A stretch of 64,000 nt of DNA from Phycisphaerae bacterium (GTDB taxonomy: Bacteria; Planctomycetota; Phycisphaerae; SM23-33): the NCBI GenBank assembly GCA_030745875.1, contig JASLNT010000038.1, positions 17,786-81,785 of the forward strand. Direction: 5' to 3'. Below, piece by piece: positions 10,166 through 19,354 of the stretch; positions within the stretch are counted from its first letter, which is position 1; every line of letters starts with the position of its first letter. Both the position numbers and the translations under genes were made by a program. Below the pieces are notes generated by a model. The model worked only from the letters and a program-made list of their open reading frames with translations, made no database searches and was not told where the DNA came from.

Positions 10166-13153
10166 ATGACAACCAACCGAGAATTCAGGCCCGCGCCACT
10201 CCTGATCGCAGCAGTTGCGATCCTGGCCGCCTGCACGCCCGCTATCGCCAAGCCGCCAACCATCCTGCAATACTCCAGAAAAGCGACCTGGTTTGAAACT
10301 CTGACTGTAAGCTGGACAGCCCAACGTGCGAAAATGCAGGCCGACAAGTCGCTGGCGGGCAAGCTCTTGTCCAAGGACCGCGGGGCGTGGCATCTGTACT
10401 TGCCGAAGCTCTTTGCCGACTTCAACACGCCCGGAGGGTTGCGTCAGATATACCGGGAACGAGCCGACCTGATCTGGGATACATTCCTCCGGGCCAACAA
10501 CGGCAAGCTGAAGACGCTGGCCGAAGGGTACGCCGCACACTGTCGCAGCGAAGACAAGGAACTCGCGGCCAGTCTCGCCGCAGCGACCAGAGACGCAGCA
10601 GACGTGGGCAAAGTGCGGAATCTGTATTACAGAGCAATGGCGTTCGAGGCGGTCGAACTGGCTGGGCGGACGATCGATTTTGTCGAGAAGTCCGTCAAAC
10701 TGCCCGCGAAGCGAAAGCAGATGGACGCACTGTCGGCGAAGGTGAACTCCGCCGACAAATCCACCGACTGGCTGACGCTGTACGAACGAATTTCCGCCCT
10801 GCGCAGGCGGATCATATTCAGCCACCCCGCCCTGGACTTTCAAACGCTCCTGATCAACAAACACAGCCCGCCGCTCTACAGCCACAACTGCGACCAGTAC
10901 CTCGCCCGCCACGCTCGCGGCGGACCGGGCCTGACGCTGCTGACGAACTGGAAGACCGCGCCCAAAGCCACATCGCTTCTCGGCGACAAGCTGCCGGCTG
11001 GAGATGTTAACCACCCCACGCTCTCGCCCGACGCAAAGAAAGTGATCTTCGCCTACTGCTGCAAATCGAAAAACCGCGCCGATATCGACAAGCATCCGGG
11101 CGGCTACTTCATCTACGAAGCCGCGACTGACGGTTCGTGGGTCAAACAGCTCACCGGCACGAAAGCCGACAAGAAGGAGACCATCGACGGTCGCAGCACG
11201 GTCGAGGTCGAAGACTTCGACCCGTGCTATTTGCCCGGAGGCGGGTTCGCGTTTACCTCTACACGAAGCCAGAACTACGGACGATGTCACGGCGGCAGAT
11301 ATACCCCCGCCTACCTGATCTACGCCGCCGACGCCGACGGATCCGCCATCCGCCCGATCTCGTACGCCGAAGGAAACGAGCACTTCCCATCGATGCTCAA
11401 TGACGGGCGCATAGTTTTCACGCGTTGGGAGTACAACAATCGCAACCAGATCGCCTTTCACAAACTCTGGACGATCCGTCCGGACGGCACGGGGGTGGCG
11501 AATTTCTACGGAGTAAACTCCGCCACGCCCTGGGCGAACACATACCACGACGCTAAGGCGCCCCATTGGTACGATGACGTTCCCGCCGAGCAGAAGAGCA
11601 ATATCCTGCCCTACATGATCTCCCAGACCCGCGCGATCCCCAACTCGCGAAAAGTCGTCGCCACAGCCACCGCCCACCATTGTTACACGTCCGGCACGCT
11701 GATCGTGATCGATCCCGACAAGGGCGAAGACGGTTTTGAACCGATAGCAAAAATCACGCCCAAGGTCCCATATCCCGAAGCCGAGGGTTGGGGCTATCCG
11801 GGCCAGTACATGACACCCTGTCCCGTCAACGAAGACCTGTTCTTCGCAGGCTACAGCCCCAATCCGATAAACAAACAGAGGAAGCCCACACTGTCGTGGG
11901 GGCACGGTATCGTTCTGGTCGACACTCTCGGCGGGCGCGAGCCGATCTACGTTGACCCGAGCATCTCGTGCGTATCTCCCCTGCCGCTGACGCCGCGAAA
12001 GGCCCCGCCCGTAATCCCGTCGCAGTTGCCCGAAACATCGGACGATACCGCGACGCTGATCGTTCAAAACGTATACCTCACGCGAGACGATCCCAAAGGG
12101 CTCATTAAAAAAGGCGATATCAAGTCACTTCGCGTAATCGAGATGATAAACCTCCCGTCGCGCGGATCGTTCTGGGCCGGTGAACGCGAAGACTTCGCAC
12201 GCAAGATATGGGGCGCGGTCCCGGTCAACGAAGACGGGTCGGTGATGTTCAAGGTTCCGGCCCGCAAGACGCTGTACATCCAATCCTTGGACAGTAACGG
12301 AATGGCCCTTATGACGCTCCGGAGCCTGTTTCACCTAATGCCCGGCGAGAGGCGGAGCTGCATCGGATGCCACGAACCGCCCGGGACCCCGCCGGTCGCG
12401 CGATTCAGCGCAATGAAGCAACCGCCCAGGAAACTACAAGCCCCCGCCGGACCGGATTATCCCGGAGGGTTCAGTTTCAAGCGCACCGTCCAGCCCGTGC
12501 TCGACCGCTATTGCATCAAGTGTCACGGGCTCGAAAAGTCCGAGGGTAAGCTCAACCTCCTCGGAGCTCTGGGCAAGACCCATGGCCCTCGATACACCCG
12601 CGCGGGCAAGAACGGCGGATGGGCGTACATTCCCCAATACACCAACAGTTGGAAAAGCCTCATCACGCATCCGGGCCTGGTGAAGGTCGCCATACGAAAG
12701 TCAAACTTCGGACCCACGTCCGAGTCCGTCAACTCCCGCCCCAAGGAACTTTTCGCCCACGCAGGCAAACTCGTACCGCTGCTCTTGAAGGGGCATGCGA
12801 AAGTGAAGCTCGACCGCGACAGTTTCCAGCGTCTCGCCGCCTGGGCCGACATGAACTACATCCGCTACGGCGACTACAAGCAAAGAGGCAAGGTCGAATG
12901 GATCGTGCCCCACAAGAACGCCCAGGCCGCCTTGCGGGCGTACGTCAAGGAACTGTTCGGCCAGAAACTCGCCTCACAGCCCATCGAGACGCTGGTCAAC
13001 GTAGCCCAGCCCAATGAGAGCCGCATCCTCAAAGCTCCCCTGCCCGTCTCGGCTGGCGGATGGGGACAGATCGCAAACGGCTATATGTCGACAAAGGGCA
13101 CCCGTTACGCCAAGATGCTAAGACTGGTCGTTAACTGCACAAAACCGAAGTAG
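10166..13153 (+). CDS. Exported beta-propeller/cytochrome c protein related to hydrazine synthase alpha (HzsA-like)
   Basis: A 995-residue protein. GGAGA lies 5 bases before the ATG at 10166, preferred over the ATG at 10154. The N-terminal signal could be cut by signal peptidase I after AIA or lipidated at the LAAC cysteine. Residues 270-560 have TolB/PD40-type propeller strands (LSPDAKKVIFAY, YLPGGGFAFTSTR, MLNDGRIVFTRWEYNN). The C-terminal third holds two haem-binding CXXCH motifs: CIGCH at 732 and CIKCH at 783, the second within the line PVLDRYCIKCHG seen in planctomycete c-type domains. This order of propeller and cytochrome domains is that of HzsA-related proteins. No other hydrazine synthase subunit is present, so anammox chemistry is not implied; oxidation of an organic substrate or structural use of haem are alternatives. 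Confidence 0.8.
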   Translation: MTTNREFRPAPLLIAAVAILAACTPAIAKPPTILQYSRKATWFETLTVSWTAQRAKMQADKSLAGKLLSKDRGAWHLYLPKLFADFNTPGGLRQIYRERADLIWDTFLRANNGKLKTLAEGYAAHCRSEDKELAASLAAATRDAADVGKVRNLYYRAMAFEAVELAGRTIDFVEKSVKLPAKRKQMDALSAKVNSADKSTDWLTLYERISALRRRIIFSHPALDFQTLLINKHSPPLYSHNCDQYLARHARGGPGLTLLTNWKTAPKATSLLGDKLPAGDVNHPTLSPDAKKVIFAYCCKSKNRADIDKHPGGYFIYEAATDGSWVKQLTGTKADKKETIDGRSTVEVEDFDPCYLPGGGFAFTSTRSQNYGRCHGGRYTPAYLIYAADADGSAIRPISYAEGNEHFPSMLNDGRIVFTRWEYNNRNQIAFHKLWTIRPDGTGVANFYGVNSATPWANTYHDAKAPHWYDDVPAEQKSNILPYMISQTRAIPNSRKVVATATAHHCYTSGTLIVIDPDKGEDGFEPIAKITPKVPYPEAEGWGYPGQYMTPCPVNEDLFFAGYSPNPINKQRKPTLSWGHGIVLVDTLGGREPIYVDPSISCVSPLPLTPRKAPPVIPSQLPETSDDTATLIVQNVYLTRDDPKGLIKKGDIKSLRVIEMINLPSRGSFWAGEREDFARKIWGAVPVNEDGSVMFKVPARKTLYIQSLDSNGMALMTLRSLFHLMPGERRSCIGCHEPPGTPPVARFSAMKQPPRKLQAPAGPDYPGGFSFKRTVQPVLDRYCIKCHGLEKSEGKLNLLGALGKTHGPRYTRAGKNGGWAYIPQYTNSWKSLITHPGLVKVAIRKSNFGPTSESVNSRPKELFAHAGKLVPLLLKGHAKVKLDRDSFQRLAAWADMNYIRYGDYKQRGKVEWIVPHKNAQAALRAYVKELFGQKLASQPIETLVNVAQPNESRILKAPLPVSAGGWGQIANGYMSTKGTRYAKMLRLVVNCTKPK

Positions 13154-13163
13154 CCCGGCGGGG

Positions 13164-14519
13164 TCAGGGCGAATAGTAGTTGTGGCATTGCTTGAGCCTG
13201 CGATAGTTGCGGTCCGTCCAGAGGCGTTTTCGCTTCGCGCGGGGGTTGAGTGCGGTGTTGCTATAAACGTGCAACTCGGTTCCGTTGAGGACGATGATCT
13301 CCTCCCGCCAATCGCCGCTCACGTCGGCGACGTAGAGGCGATCGGCTTTTTCCGTAAAGCGCGCGACGAATTTGCCCGTCAGAGGTTCGAATATGCAGAC
13401 ATCTCCGCTGCGGTGACGTTCCTTGGCGCATGCGAGTTGCTGGGGCTTGCCCGTCCAGTCAATCTTGTGAATCACTTCGACGCCGCTATCTGTCCAACCT
13501 TTAGGGGCGACGTCGTCCATCTTGTAATCGAAAACGAGCTTACCTGAAGAATCGAACACAAATGGCTTCTGGTGCGTGTTGTGGCGGGACCGACACCAGA
13601 TGAATATTTCGTCGGAGTTGCGTTTGAACCGTCCGACAACCGCGTTCTGCGGTTCGCTACGTTTGAAATCCTTCCGCCAGATCGCCCCTTCAGGCCCGAG
13701 CACTTGAACGCAATTGGAGCCTTCTTCAAGCAGGATTACCTCAAGCCCTTTAACGTCCGGTCTAACGTCGGAGACAAACACGCTGTCCATATGCCCGCGG
13801 AACTTCGAAGCGCGAGTTATCAACTTGCCGTCAGCGGAAAACACAGTAGCCCCGAGCACTTCGTCCCTCCCATCGCCGTTGATGTCAGCCAGGCGTGCTG
13901 CATTGTGTGCGCATGAAACGAATCTGTCAGTCTCCCACAGCGGGCCATCGCCCTTCAGGAGCTTATCGACAGCATACGCCACCAGGAATCTGCCCGTCCG
14001 ATACCCGCGTGCGTTCGTAGCCTGCAGCAGGATGTCTCGATCGGCTCGGATTCCCCGAAAATCGGCGATCATGGCGACTTCCCATCGATCGGCGCCCTTG
14101 GGGATGGGCGGTCTTGCGCTGGCCTCCTGACGCCCGGTCGCACCATCCACAACATGCAGCACGGAGCCTTTCGTCAGGAATACAACTTCGCACTTCCCGT
14201 CTCCGTCTACGTCCCCGGCGGCCGTTCCGGGACCATGATGTCCGGGAAGGCCTTTAGACTCACTTTGCCCGCCGACCCCTATCGCCAATTCCTTGCCCCA
14301 CAGCTTTTTCCCGTCGTTCCCATACACCGCCACATGCCCCGGTACAGTGACGAGATAGTCCATTTTCCCATCGTTGTTAACATCAGCGACAATTATCCCA
14401 CCGGCTGAATCCTTCGGAGCAGGTATGTCGAGTTTGATGACTTGCTTCTTGACCGCCCCCAACGCCCCACAACAACACACGCTTAGTATGGCGACTGCGG
14501 TTAGAGTCAATCTGCTCAT
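13164..14519 (-). CDS. Secreted FG-GAP/VCBS beta-propeller protein
   Basis: A 451-residue protein with a clear signal peptide ending CCCGALGA. It has repeated calcium-binding propeller loops of the FG-GAP type: VADVNNDGKMDYLV, AGDVDGDGKCEVVF and LADINGDGRDEVLG. Such propellers occur in rhamnogalacturonan lyases and in extracellular binding proteins; no catalytic residues can be assigned here. It is convergent with the HzsA-like gene (10 bp between stops) and divergent from the phosphatase operon. It most likely binds a polysaccharide or protein at the cell surface. Confidence 0.85.
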   Translation of the reverse strand: MSRLTLTAVAILSVCCCGALGAVKKQVIKLDIPAPKDSAGGIIVADVNNDGKMDYLVTVPGHVAVYGNDGKKLWGKELAIGVGGQSESKGLPGHHGPGTAAGDVDGDGKCEVVFLTKGSVLHVVDGATGRQEASARPPIPKGADRWEVAMIADFRGIRADRDILLQATNARGYRTGRFLVAYAVDKLLKGDGPLWETDRFVSCAHNAARLADINGDGRDEVLGATVFSADGKLITRASKFRGHMDSVFVSDVRPDVKGLEVILLEEGSNCVQVLGPEGAIWRKDFKRSEPQNAVVGRFKRNSDEIFIWCRSRHNTHQKPFVFDSSGKLVFDYKMDDVAPKGWTDSGVEVIHKIDWTGKPQQLACAKERHRSGDVCIFEPLTGKFVARFTEKADRLYVADVSGDWREEIIVLNGTELHVYSNTALNPRAKRKRLWTDRNYRRLKQCHNYYSP

Positions 14520-14645
14520 GGTTGTTTCTCCCTGCTGCGTTTACGGGATGCGGCTTACGGCTAATCGTATCGACGCGAGCAGCGAACCACAAGGCGGCGG
14601 GCTGCAAAACTGGCATCCGGGGCTCGGGGCCTCTATAGTACCGCC

Positions 14646-15365
14646 ATGCCAACAGGATACGTAATTTCGGATCTGCACATGTTCGCTCGCTGGTCCAGAC
14701 CGGGCAAATATATCGAACGCATGAACCAGGCGGCCCGCCAGGCGGACTTCTTCGTACTCAACGGAGATATTTTCGATTTGCGATGGAGCGTCCTGCCCGG
14801 AATTGAAGCCACCGTCGACGCGGCGATAGATTGGCTTGAACGTTTCGCGACAGACCATCCGGATTGCACGGTCTATTATGTCCTGGGCAATCACGACGAC
14901 TTCACCGGCCTGGCCAGCCGTCTGACTGAACTGGCCGAGAGGATTGATAACTTCGAGTGGCGCCCGGCGTACTTGCGGATAGGCGGGGCGCTGTTCACTC
15001 ACGGAGACCTTTTCTGGCGAGATGGGCGTAATCCGTTTAATCGCCGCCTTCAGACGTCCGCCGTACATATATCGAGGCTGGTCGGGTGGATTTATCATCT
15101 CATCCACACCATTCAGGCAACTCGCGTGTTCCACGCCATGTGGCCGCCGCGACGATGCGCCAGTCACATCGCCAAGTCTCTCGCCAACGCGCCGAAGGGC
15201 ATGACCGAGGGCATCACCGATGTCTACTGCGGGCACACTCACGTTGCCGTTTCCGACTTTGCACACAAAGACATCACGTTTCACAATACGGGATCGGGCA
15301 TCAGGGGCCTTCGGTGCAATATGTGCAAGGTCTCGAGTACCGACGGATGCGAGGTGTCCCAGTGA
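14646..15365 (+). CDS. Metallophosphatase, UDP-2,3-diacylglucosamine hydrolase-like
   Basis: A 239-residue cytoplasmic calcineurin-like phosphatase. Motifs are ISDLHMF, NGDIFDL, LGNHDD, THGDLF and CGHTH, the order seen in LpxH-like enzymes. It ends with GTGA: the stop TGA at 15363-15365 overlaps the GTG start of the next gene, so the two are almost certainly translated together. The pairing with a CDP-alcohol phosphatidyltransferase suggests a role in membrane lipid head-group or lipid A-like metabolism, but the substrate is not defined by sequence. LpxH enzymes have the same length and fold; whether this is a true LpxH is unresolved. Confidence 0.82.
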   Translation: MPTGYVISDLHMFARWSRPGKYIERMNQAARQADFFVLNGDIFDLRWSVLPGIEATVDAAIDWLERFATDHPDCTVYYVLGNHDDFTGLASRLTELAERIDNFEWRPAYLRIGGALFTHGDLFWRDGRNPFNRRLQTSAVHISRLVGWIYHLIHTIQATRVFHAMWPPRRCASHIAKSLANAPKGMTEGITDVYCGHTHVAVSDFAHKDITFHNTGSGIRGLRCNMCKVSSTDGCEVSQ

Positions 15366-15979
15366 CTGCAGGCTCCGCCGACAAGCCCCCGGCTGACTGC
15401 TATTCATCAGCCGACAGAAAACTGATGATCTGGGGTCAGGAGGTGCGCCGAAAACTTCTCGGTCCGCTGCTGTGGTTAATGGTGAAGTGTCGCATCTCCG
15501 CCGACCTCCTCACACTTGCGTCTCTTGCGGCGGGGCTTGCGTTTTGCCCGGTGTATTTCTTCTGCAAGCCCGCAGCGTTGGGTTTACTGGCGTTGCATGT
15601 GTGTCTTGACGGTTTAGATGGACCGCTGGCCCGTTACGTGGGGACGGCCTGTCGCAAGGGCTCGTTCACCGACACCATGACCGACCAGATTGTGGTTGCG
15701 GCTTCCACGATAACGCTTATCGTGGGAAAGGTCGTCTGGGTGGTTCCGGGCGCGTGCTACATCTTCATCTACACCGTGGTAGTCGCGTTTTCGATGATCC
15801 GAAATGCTCTTAAGATTCCTTACGCATGGCTGGTTCGCCCGCGATTCTTCGTCTACGCATGGTTTGCAATAGAACTATATGTCCTGCCCGGCAGCATCGA
15901 TTATGTCCTCTGGGCGTTCACCGGATTGCTGCTGGCCAAAATGATCTCCGGGTTCGTTCAGATAAGAAGGCGTCTTTAA
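15362..15979 (+). CDS. CDP-alcohol phosphatidyltransferase family protein
   Basis: A 205-residue integral membrane enzyme. It carries the complete family signature D-x2-DG-x2-AR-x8-G-x3-D-x3-D, seen as DGLDGPLARY followed by KGSFTDTMTDQ. The GTG start at 15362 overlaps the stop of the phosphatase gene (GTGA), with GAGG 7 bases upstream; an ATG at 15425 would remove 21 residues before the core. Several hydrophobic helices follow. These enzymes join CDP-diacylglycerol (or a similar CDP-alcohol) to an alcohol such as glycerol phosphate or inositol phosphate. The substrate is unknown; coupling to the phosphatase suggests consecutive steps, as in the phosphatidylglycerol phosphate route. Confidence 0.9.
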   Translation: MTAGSADKPPADCYSSADRKLMIWGQEVRRKLLGPLLWLMVKCRISADLLTLASLAAGLAFCPVYFFCKPAALGLLALHVCLDGLDGPLARYVGTACRKGSFTDTMTDQIVVAASTITLIVGKVVWVVPGACYIFIYTVVVAFSMIRNALKIPYAWLVRPRFFVYAWFAIELYVLPGSIDYVLWAFTGLLLAKMISGFVQIRRRL

Positions 15980-15994
15980 CAAGGAGCGTATCCA

Positions 15995-18900
15995 ATGCGA
16001 TATACCATACTGAGCCTTTTATTCGCCGCATCGCTTGCATCGGCCGGTGAGACCTTTCAGGCGGCAAAACCTCCGGATGACTGCCCGTTCCTGAAATCGA
16101 AACTCTGCGATGGAATCGTCTTCACGGGGCGACACAAGACTTACACCACCGCAGACACATGGTATCCGTCGTGGGCCTCGGACGGGAATCTATACTCGCC
16201 ATGGACCGACGGGAAGGTCGGCTCGGTCGGATCCTTTTCCGGCCCGAAGAGATGGACCACCGGGCAGGCGAAGATTGAGGGCGACGATCCTCTGAACCTG
16301 AAAATAACATCGCTCGGTCTGCACAAAGGCCCAGCCGCTCCGTACGGAGGGCGATATCCCTGCGGATCGCTCGTACACGAGGGTGTTTGGTACTACGGTA
16401 CTTACTGCCTCGACAAGAAGAAGTATCCATGGGACATCATGGGGCCGTTTGTCGGTTTTCGCATCTCGAAGGATTTCGGAAAAACCTGGACCGACACGCC
16501 ATGCACGCCCGCCAAACCGCTCTTCGGGGAATCGGGCAAGGCGGGGAGCAAGATCAAAATGGGCTCACCGCATTTCGTTGACTTCGGTAAGAACATGCGG
16601 CATGCGCCCGACGGCAAGGCGTATTTAACCGGGCACGGAGCCGCTCGAAAGAACGCAACGTGCAGTTGGGTGTCCGGCGATCAGATATACCTCGCCCGCG
16701 TGGCGCCCACTGTTGACAATATCAACAATGTCGCCAAATACGAGTTCTTCTCCGGGCACGATGCCCAAGGCAAGGCGATCTGGACAAAGGAATTCGCCCG
16801 CATAAAACCCTTGCTGGAATGGAACGATCGCCTTGGCTGCGTGACGGTCACCTACAACGCCCCGCTTAAGAGATATTTGATGTGCGTCACCGATGGCGGA
16901 GCGAGCGGACTGGGGACCTACAACACGATGATCCTTGAGGCCAGTCGCATCACCGGTCCGTGGAAACTCGCAGTGTTCATGCCCAAATTCGGCCAGCAGG
17001 CCTATTTCGTGAATATCCCGTCGAAGTTCATCGGTCCGGACGGCAGGACGATGTGGCTTTGTTTTTCCGACGACTGGGTTCGGAAACATCCGTCCAGTCC
17101 CGCGGGAACCAAGTACGCCATGTGTCTTTACGAAGTACGTTTGCCCGCTCCCGGCTCGAAAACTCCCGCGGTCAAGACCGATGAATCCCCACCGCCCGCC
17201 GACGCCGTTGTTATTGCATACCGTAAGGGGCTGCCCCAGTCCGAATTTGCAGTTGGACGCATCGTTAAGGCCCTCGAACGCTCAGGCAAGAAGAGCGTTA
17301 CAGTCGATCTGACCAAGTCTCCCAAGGCCCCTGACGTGGCGATTCTCATCGGCGCCGATGATTCGAAGTTGGCAAAAGGGCTGTTGGGCAAACTGTCCGC
17401 CGATACAGCGATCAAACCCCAGGGCTTCCGCATCGCTCGGGGTTCGGGGAATACGCTGTGTATTCTGGCAAGCGATGCTTCCGGCGCGATGTATGGCGGC
17501 CTGGATCTGGCCGAGCAAATCACTTTCCGCACACCGCTGGCGAAGATATCCGAGAAGGTGTCGGCGCCTGCGATTTCACGTCGCGGGATCAAGTTCAACA
17601 TTCCACTCGACGCCCGCACCCCCAGCTACGACGATACAGGCGACGCAGCACAGAAGAACATCGCCGAGATGTGGAGCTTTGATTTCTGGCAAGAGTTCCT
17701 CGACGAACTTGCTCTCCACCGCTACAACACGCTGACGCTCTGGAATCCCCACCCGTTCCCATCGCTGGTTAGATGCCCCGATTACCCCGACGTCGCCCTT
17801 GCCGACGTCTGCGTACCCGCTATCAAGCCGGAATACAAGTCTCGATCCTGGCGAGAACCGCAGTACGTCTCTCCAAAAGTACTTGAGAATTTGAAGATCG
17901 TCCGCAAGATGACAATCGCACAGAAGATCGCCTTCTGGCGTCGCGTATTCAAACACGCCGCCGACCGCGGAATCGATGTCTACTGGATCACGTGGAACGT
18001 CATGGTCAACAGCGCCGAGGGCAAATACGGGCTGACAACCGCCCAGGACAATCCCAAGACAATCGCCTACATTCGCCAGTGCGTGCGACAAACCATACTG
18101 ACCTACCCCAAACTGAAGGGTATCGGGGTTACCGCCGGCGAAGGAATGAGGAATCGCAAGGACAAGTACGACCGCGAGAAATGGCTGTGGCAAGCTTACG
18201 GAATGGGCGTGATCGACGCAAAGAAAGCCCAGCCCGACCGCCATGTCCGGTTCATCCACCGCGTCTGGAATTCCGGGATGGACAGGATAATGGCCGATTT
18301 CGCCGCTAACTACCCCGACTCATTTGAAGTCGGATTCAAATACGCTCGGGCAAGGCTTTATTCGTCAACCAAGCCGCCGTTCGTAAAAGATCTCCTGACC
18401 GAGATGAAGACACACAAAGTCAAGGGATGGTGGAATCTTCGCAACGACGACATATTCAACTTCCGCTGGGGAGATCCTGATTACGTACGCGAATTCCTGC
18501 AGAATCTCCCATCCGCTGACCTTACCGCGGGATACCACATGGGTTCGGACGGGTACGTCTGGGGACGCGAACACACCTCCACGGAACCCGACAATCCCCG
18601 CCGGCTTGAGATACGAAAGCACTGGTACAACTTCATGCTTTGGGGGCGGTTGGGCTATGATCCCAAGCTGGATCGCGCTTTCTTCGAGAAGGTCTTGTCC
18701 TCACGCCTTCCGCAGGCCCCTCCCGCAACGCTCTACAACGCCTGGCAGGCCGCATCGAAAATTATTCCGCAGGTCAATCGATTCCACTGGCGAAACTGGG
18801 ACTTCATGTGGGCGGTTGAAATATGCACCGACCAGCGAAAAGGCTTTCATACCGTAGAAGATTTCATCACCTGCCCCACCATGCAGGACGCCGGGCTGGT

Positions 18901-19348
18901 GTCAATCCGAGACTATGTTGAACAGACCGCTAAGGCTCAAACAGTCAAGGGAATCTCACCGCTGGTAGTGGCCGATCGCCTGTACGGCCATGCAGGCGCG
19001 GCGGCTAAGGCGATTGCCGCCATCCGGGACAAAACGTCCAAACCTGGCAAGGAACTCCGCCGCACACTAAGCGACATCGAGGCTATGAGCCTGCTCGGAC
19101 GGTATTACGCATCCAAAATACGCGGCGCCGTTGCCCTTCAGAGGTTTCGCGTGGAGAAGGATGCAGACCAGCAGAAAGTTGCTGTCAAACAGCTGACCAT
19201 TGCGGCGGCTCATTGGAAGCGTTACAGCCGAATTGCATCGAGTCTCTATAATCCGCAATTGTTGGCGAGGACCCGTCGAACCGACTGGACCGCCATCCAG
19301 AAAGATGTGGACAAGGACATCGACATCGCAGGCAAGAAATCCCAATAG
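15995..19348 (+). CDS. Large secreted glycosidase-like protein (two-domain)
   Basis: A 1117-residue exported protein with a signal ending SLASAGE and an AAGGAG site 8 bases before the ATG. Residues 30-380 look like a five-bladed propeller of the sialidase/GH43/DUF4185 type (W-rich, with SWASDGNLYSPWTDG). Residues 395-510 form a small alpha/beta module like the N-terminal domain of GH20, GH67 and GH115 enzymes (ILASDASGAMYGGLDLAEQI). After that comes a large TIM-barrel-like region with NTLTLWNPHPF, GIDVYWITWNV and LKGIGVTAGEG, the last containing a candidate acidic residue. A helical C-terminus follows. This is close to alpha-glucuronidase/hexosaminidase architecture, but the family is not certain. 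It is third in the operon starting at 14646. Confidence 0.65.
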   Translation: MRYTILSLLFAASLASAGETFQAAKPPDDCPFLKSKLCDGIVFTGRHKTYTTADTWYPSWASDGNLYSPWTDGKVGSVGSFSGPKRWTTGQAKIEGDDPLNLKITSLGLHKGPAAPYGGRYPCGSLVHEGVWYYGTYCLDKKKYPWDIMGPFVGFRISKDFGKTWTDTPCTPAKPLFGESGKAGSKIKMGSPHFVDFGKNMRHAPDGKAYLTGHGAARKNATCSWVSGDQIYLARVAPTVDNINNVAKYEFFSGHDAQGKAIWTKEFARIKPLLEWNDRLGCVTVTYNAPLKRYLMCVTDGGASGLGTYNTMILEASRITGPWKLAVFMPKFGQQAYFVNIPSKFIGPDGRTMWLCFSDDWVRKHPSSPAGTKYAMCLYEVRLPAPGSKTPAVKTDESPPPADAVVIAYRKGLPQSEFAVGRIVKALERSGKKSVTVDLTKSPKAPDVAILIGADDSKLAKGLLGKLSADTAIKPQGFRIARGSGNTLCILASDASGAMYGGLDLAEQITFRTPLAKISEKVSAPAISRRGIKFNIPLDARTPSYDDTGDAAQKNIAEMWSFDFWQEFLDELALHRYNTLTLWNPHPFPSLVRCPDYPDVALADVCVPAIKPEYKSRSWREPQYVSPKVLENLKIVRKMTIAQKIAFWRRVFKHAADRGIDVYWITWNVMVNSAEGKYGLTTAQDNPKTIAYIRQCVRQTILTYPKLKGIGVTAGEGMRNRKDKYDREKWLWQAYGMGVIDAKKAQPDRHVRFIHRVWNSGMDRIMADFAANYPDSFEVGFKYARARLYSSTKPPFVKDLLTEMKTHKVKGWWNLRNDDIFNFRWGDPDYVREFLQNLPSADLTAGYHMGSDGYVWGREHTSTEPDNPRRLEIRKHWYNFMLWGRLGYDPKLDRAFFEKVLSSRLPQAPPATLYNAWQAASKIIPQVNRFHWRNWDFMWAVEICTDQRKGFHTVEDFITCPTMQDAGLVSIRDYVEQTAKAQTVKGISPLVVADRLYGHAGAAAKAIAAIRDKTSKPGKELRRTLSDIEAMSLLGRYYASKIRGAVALQRFRVEKDADQQKVAVKQLTIAAAHWKRYSRIASSLYNPQLLARTRRTDWTAIQKDVDKDIDIAGKKSQ

Positions 19349-19354
19349 GAGACG

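Noticed and set aside
10040..12067. 675-codon minus-strand open frame
   Set aside because: Antisense to the HzsA-like gene; no signal or domain, while the plus strand has haem motifs and a ribosome site.
10166..13153. Evidence for anammox metabolism
   Set aside because: Only the alpha-like protein is present, with no hzsB, hzsC or hydrazine dehydrogenase in the window.
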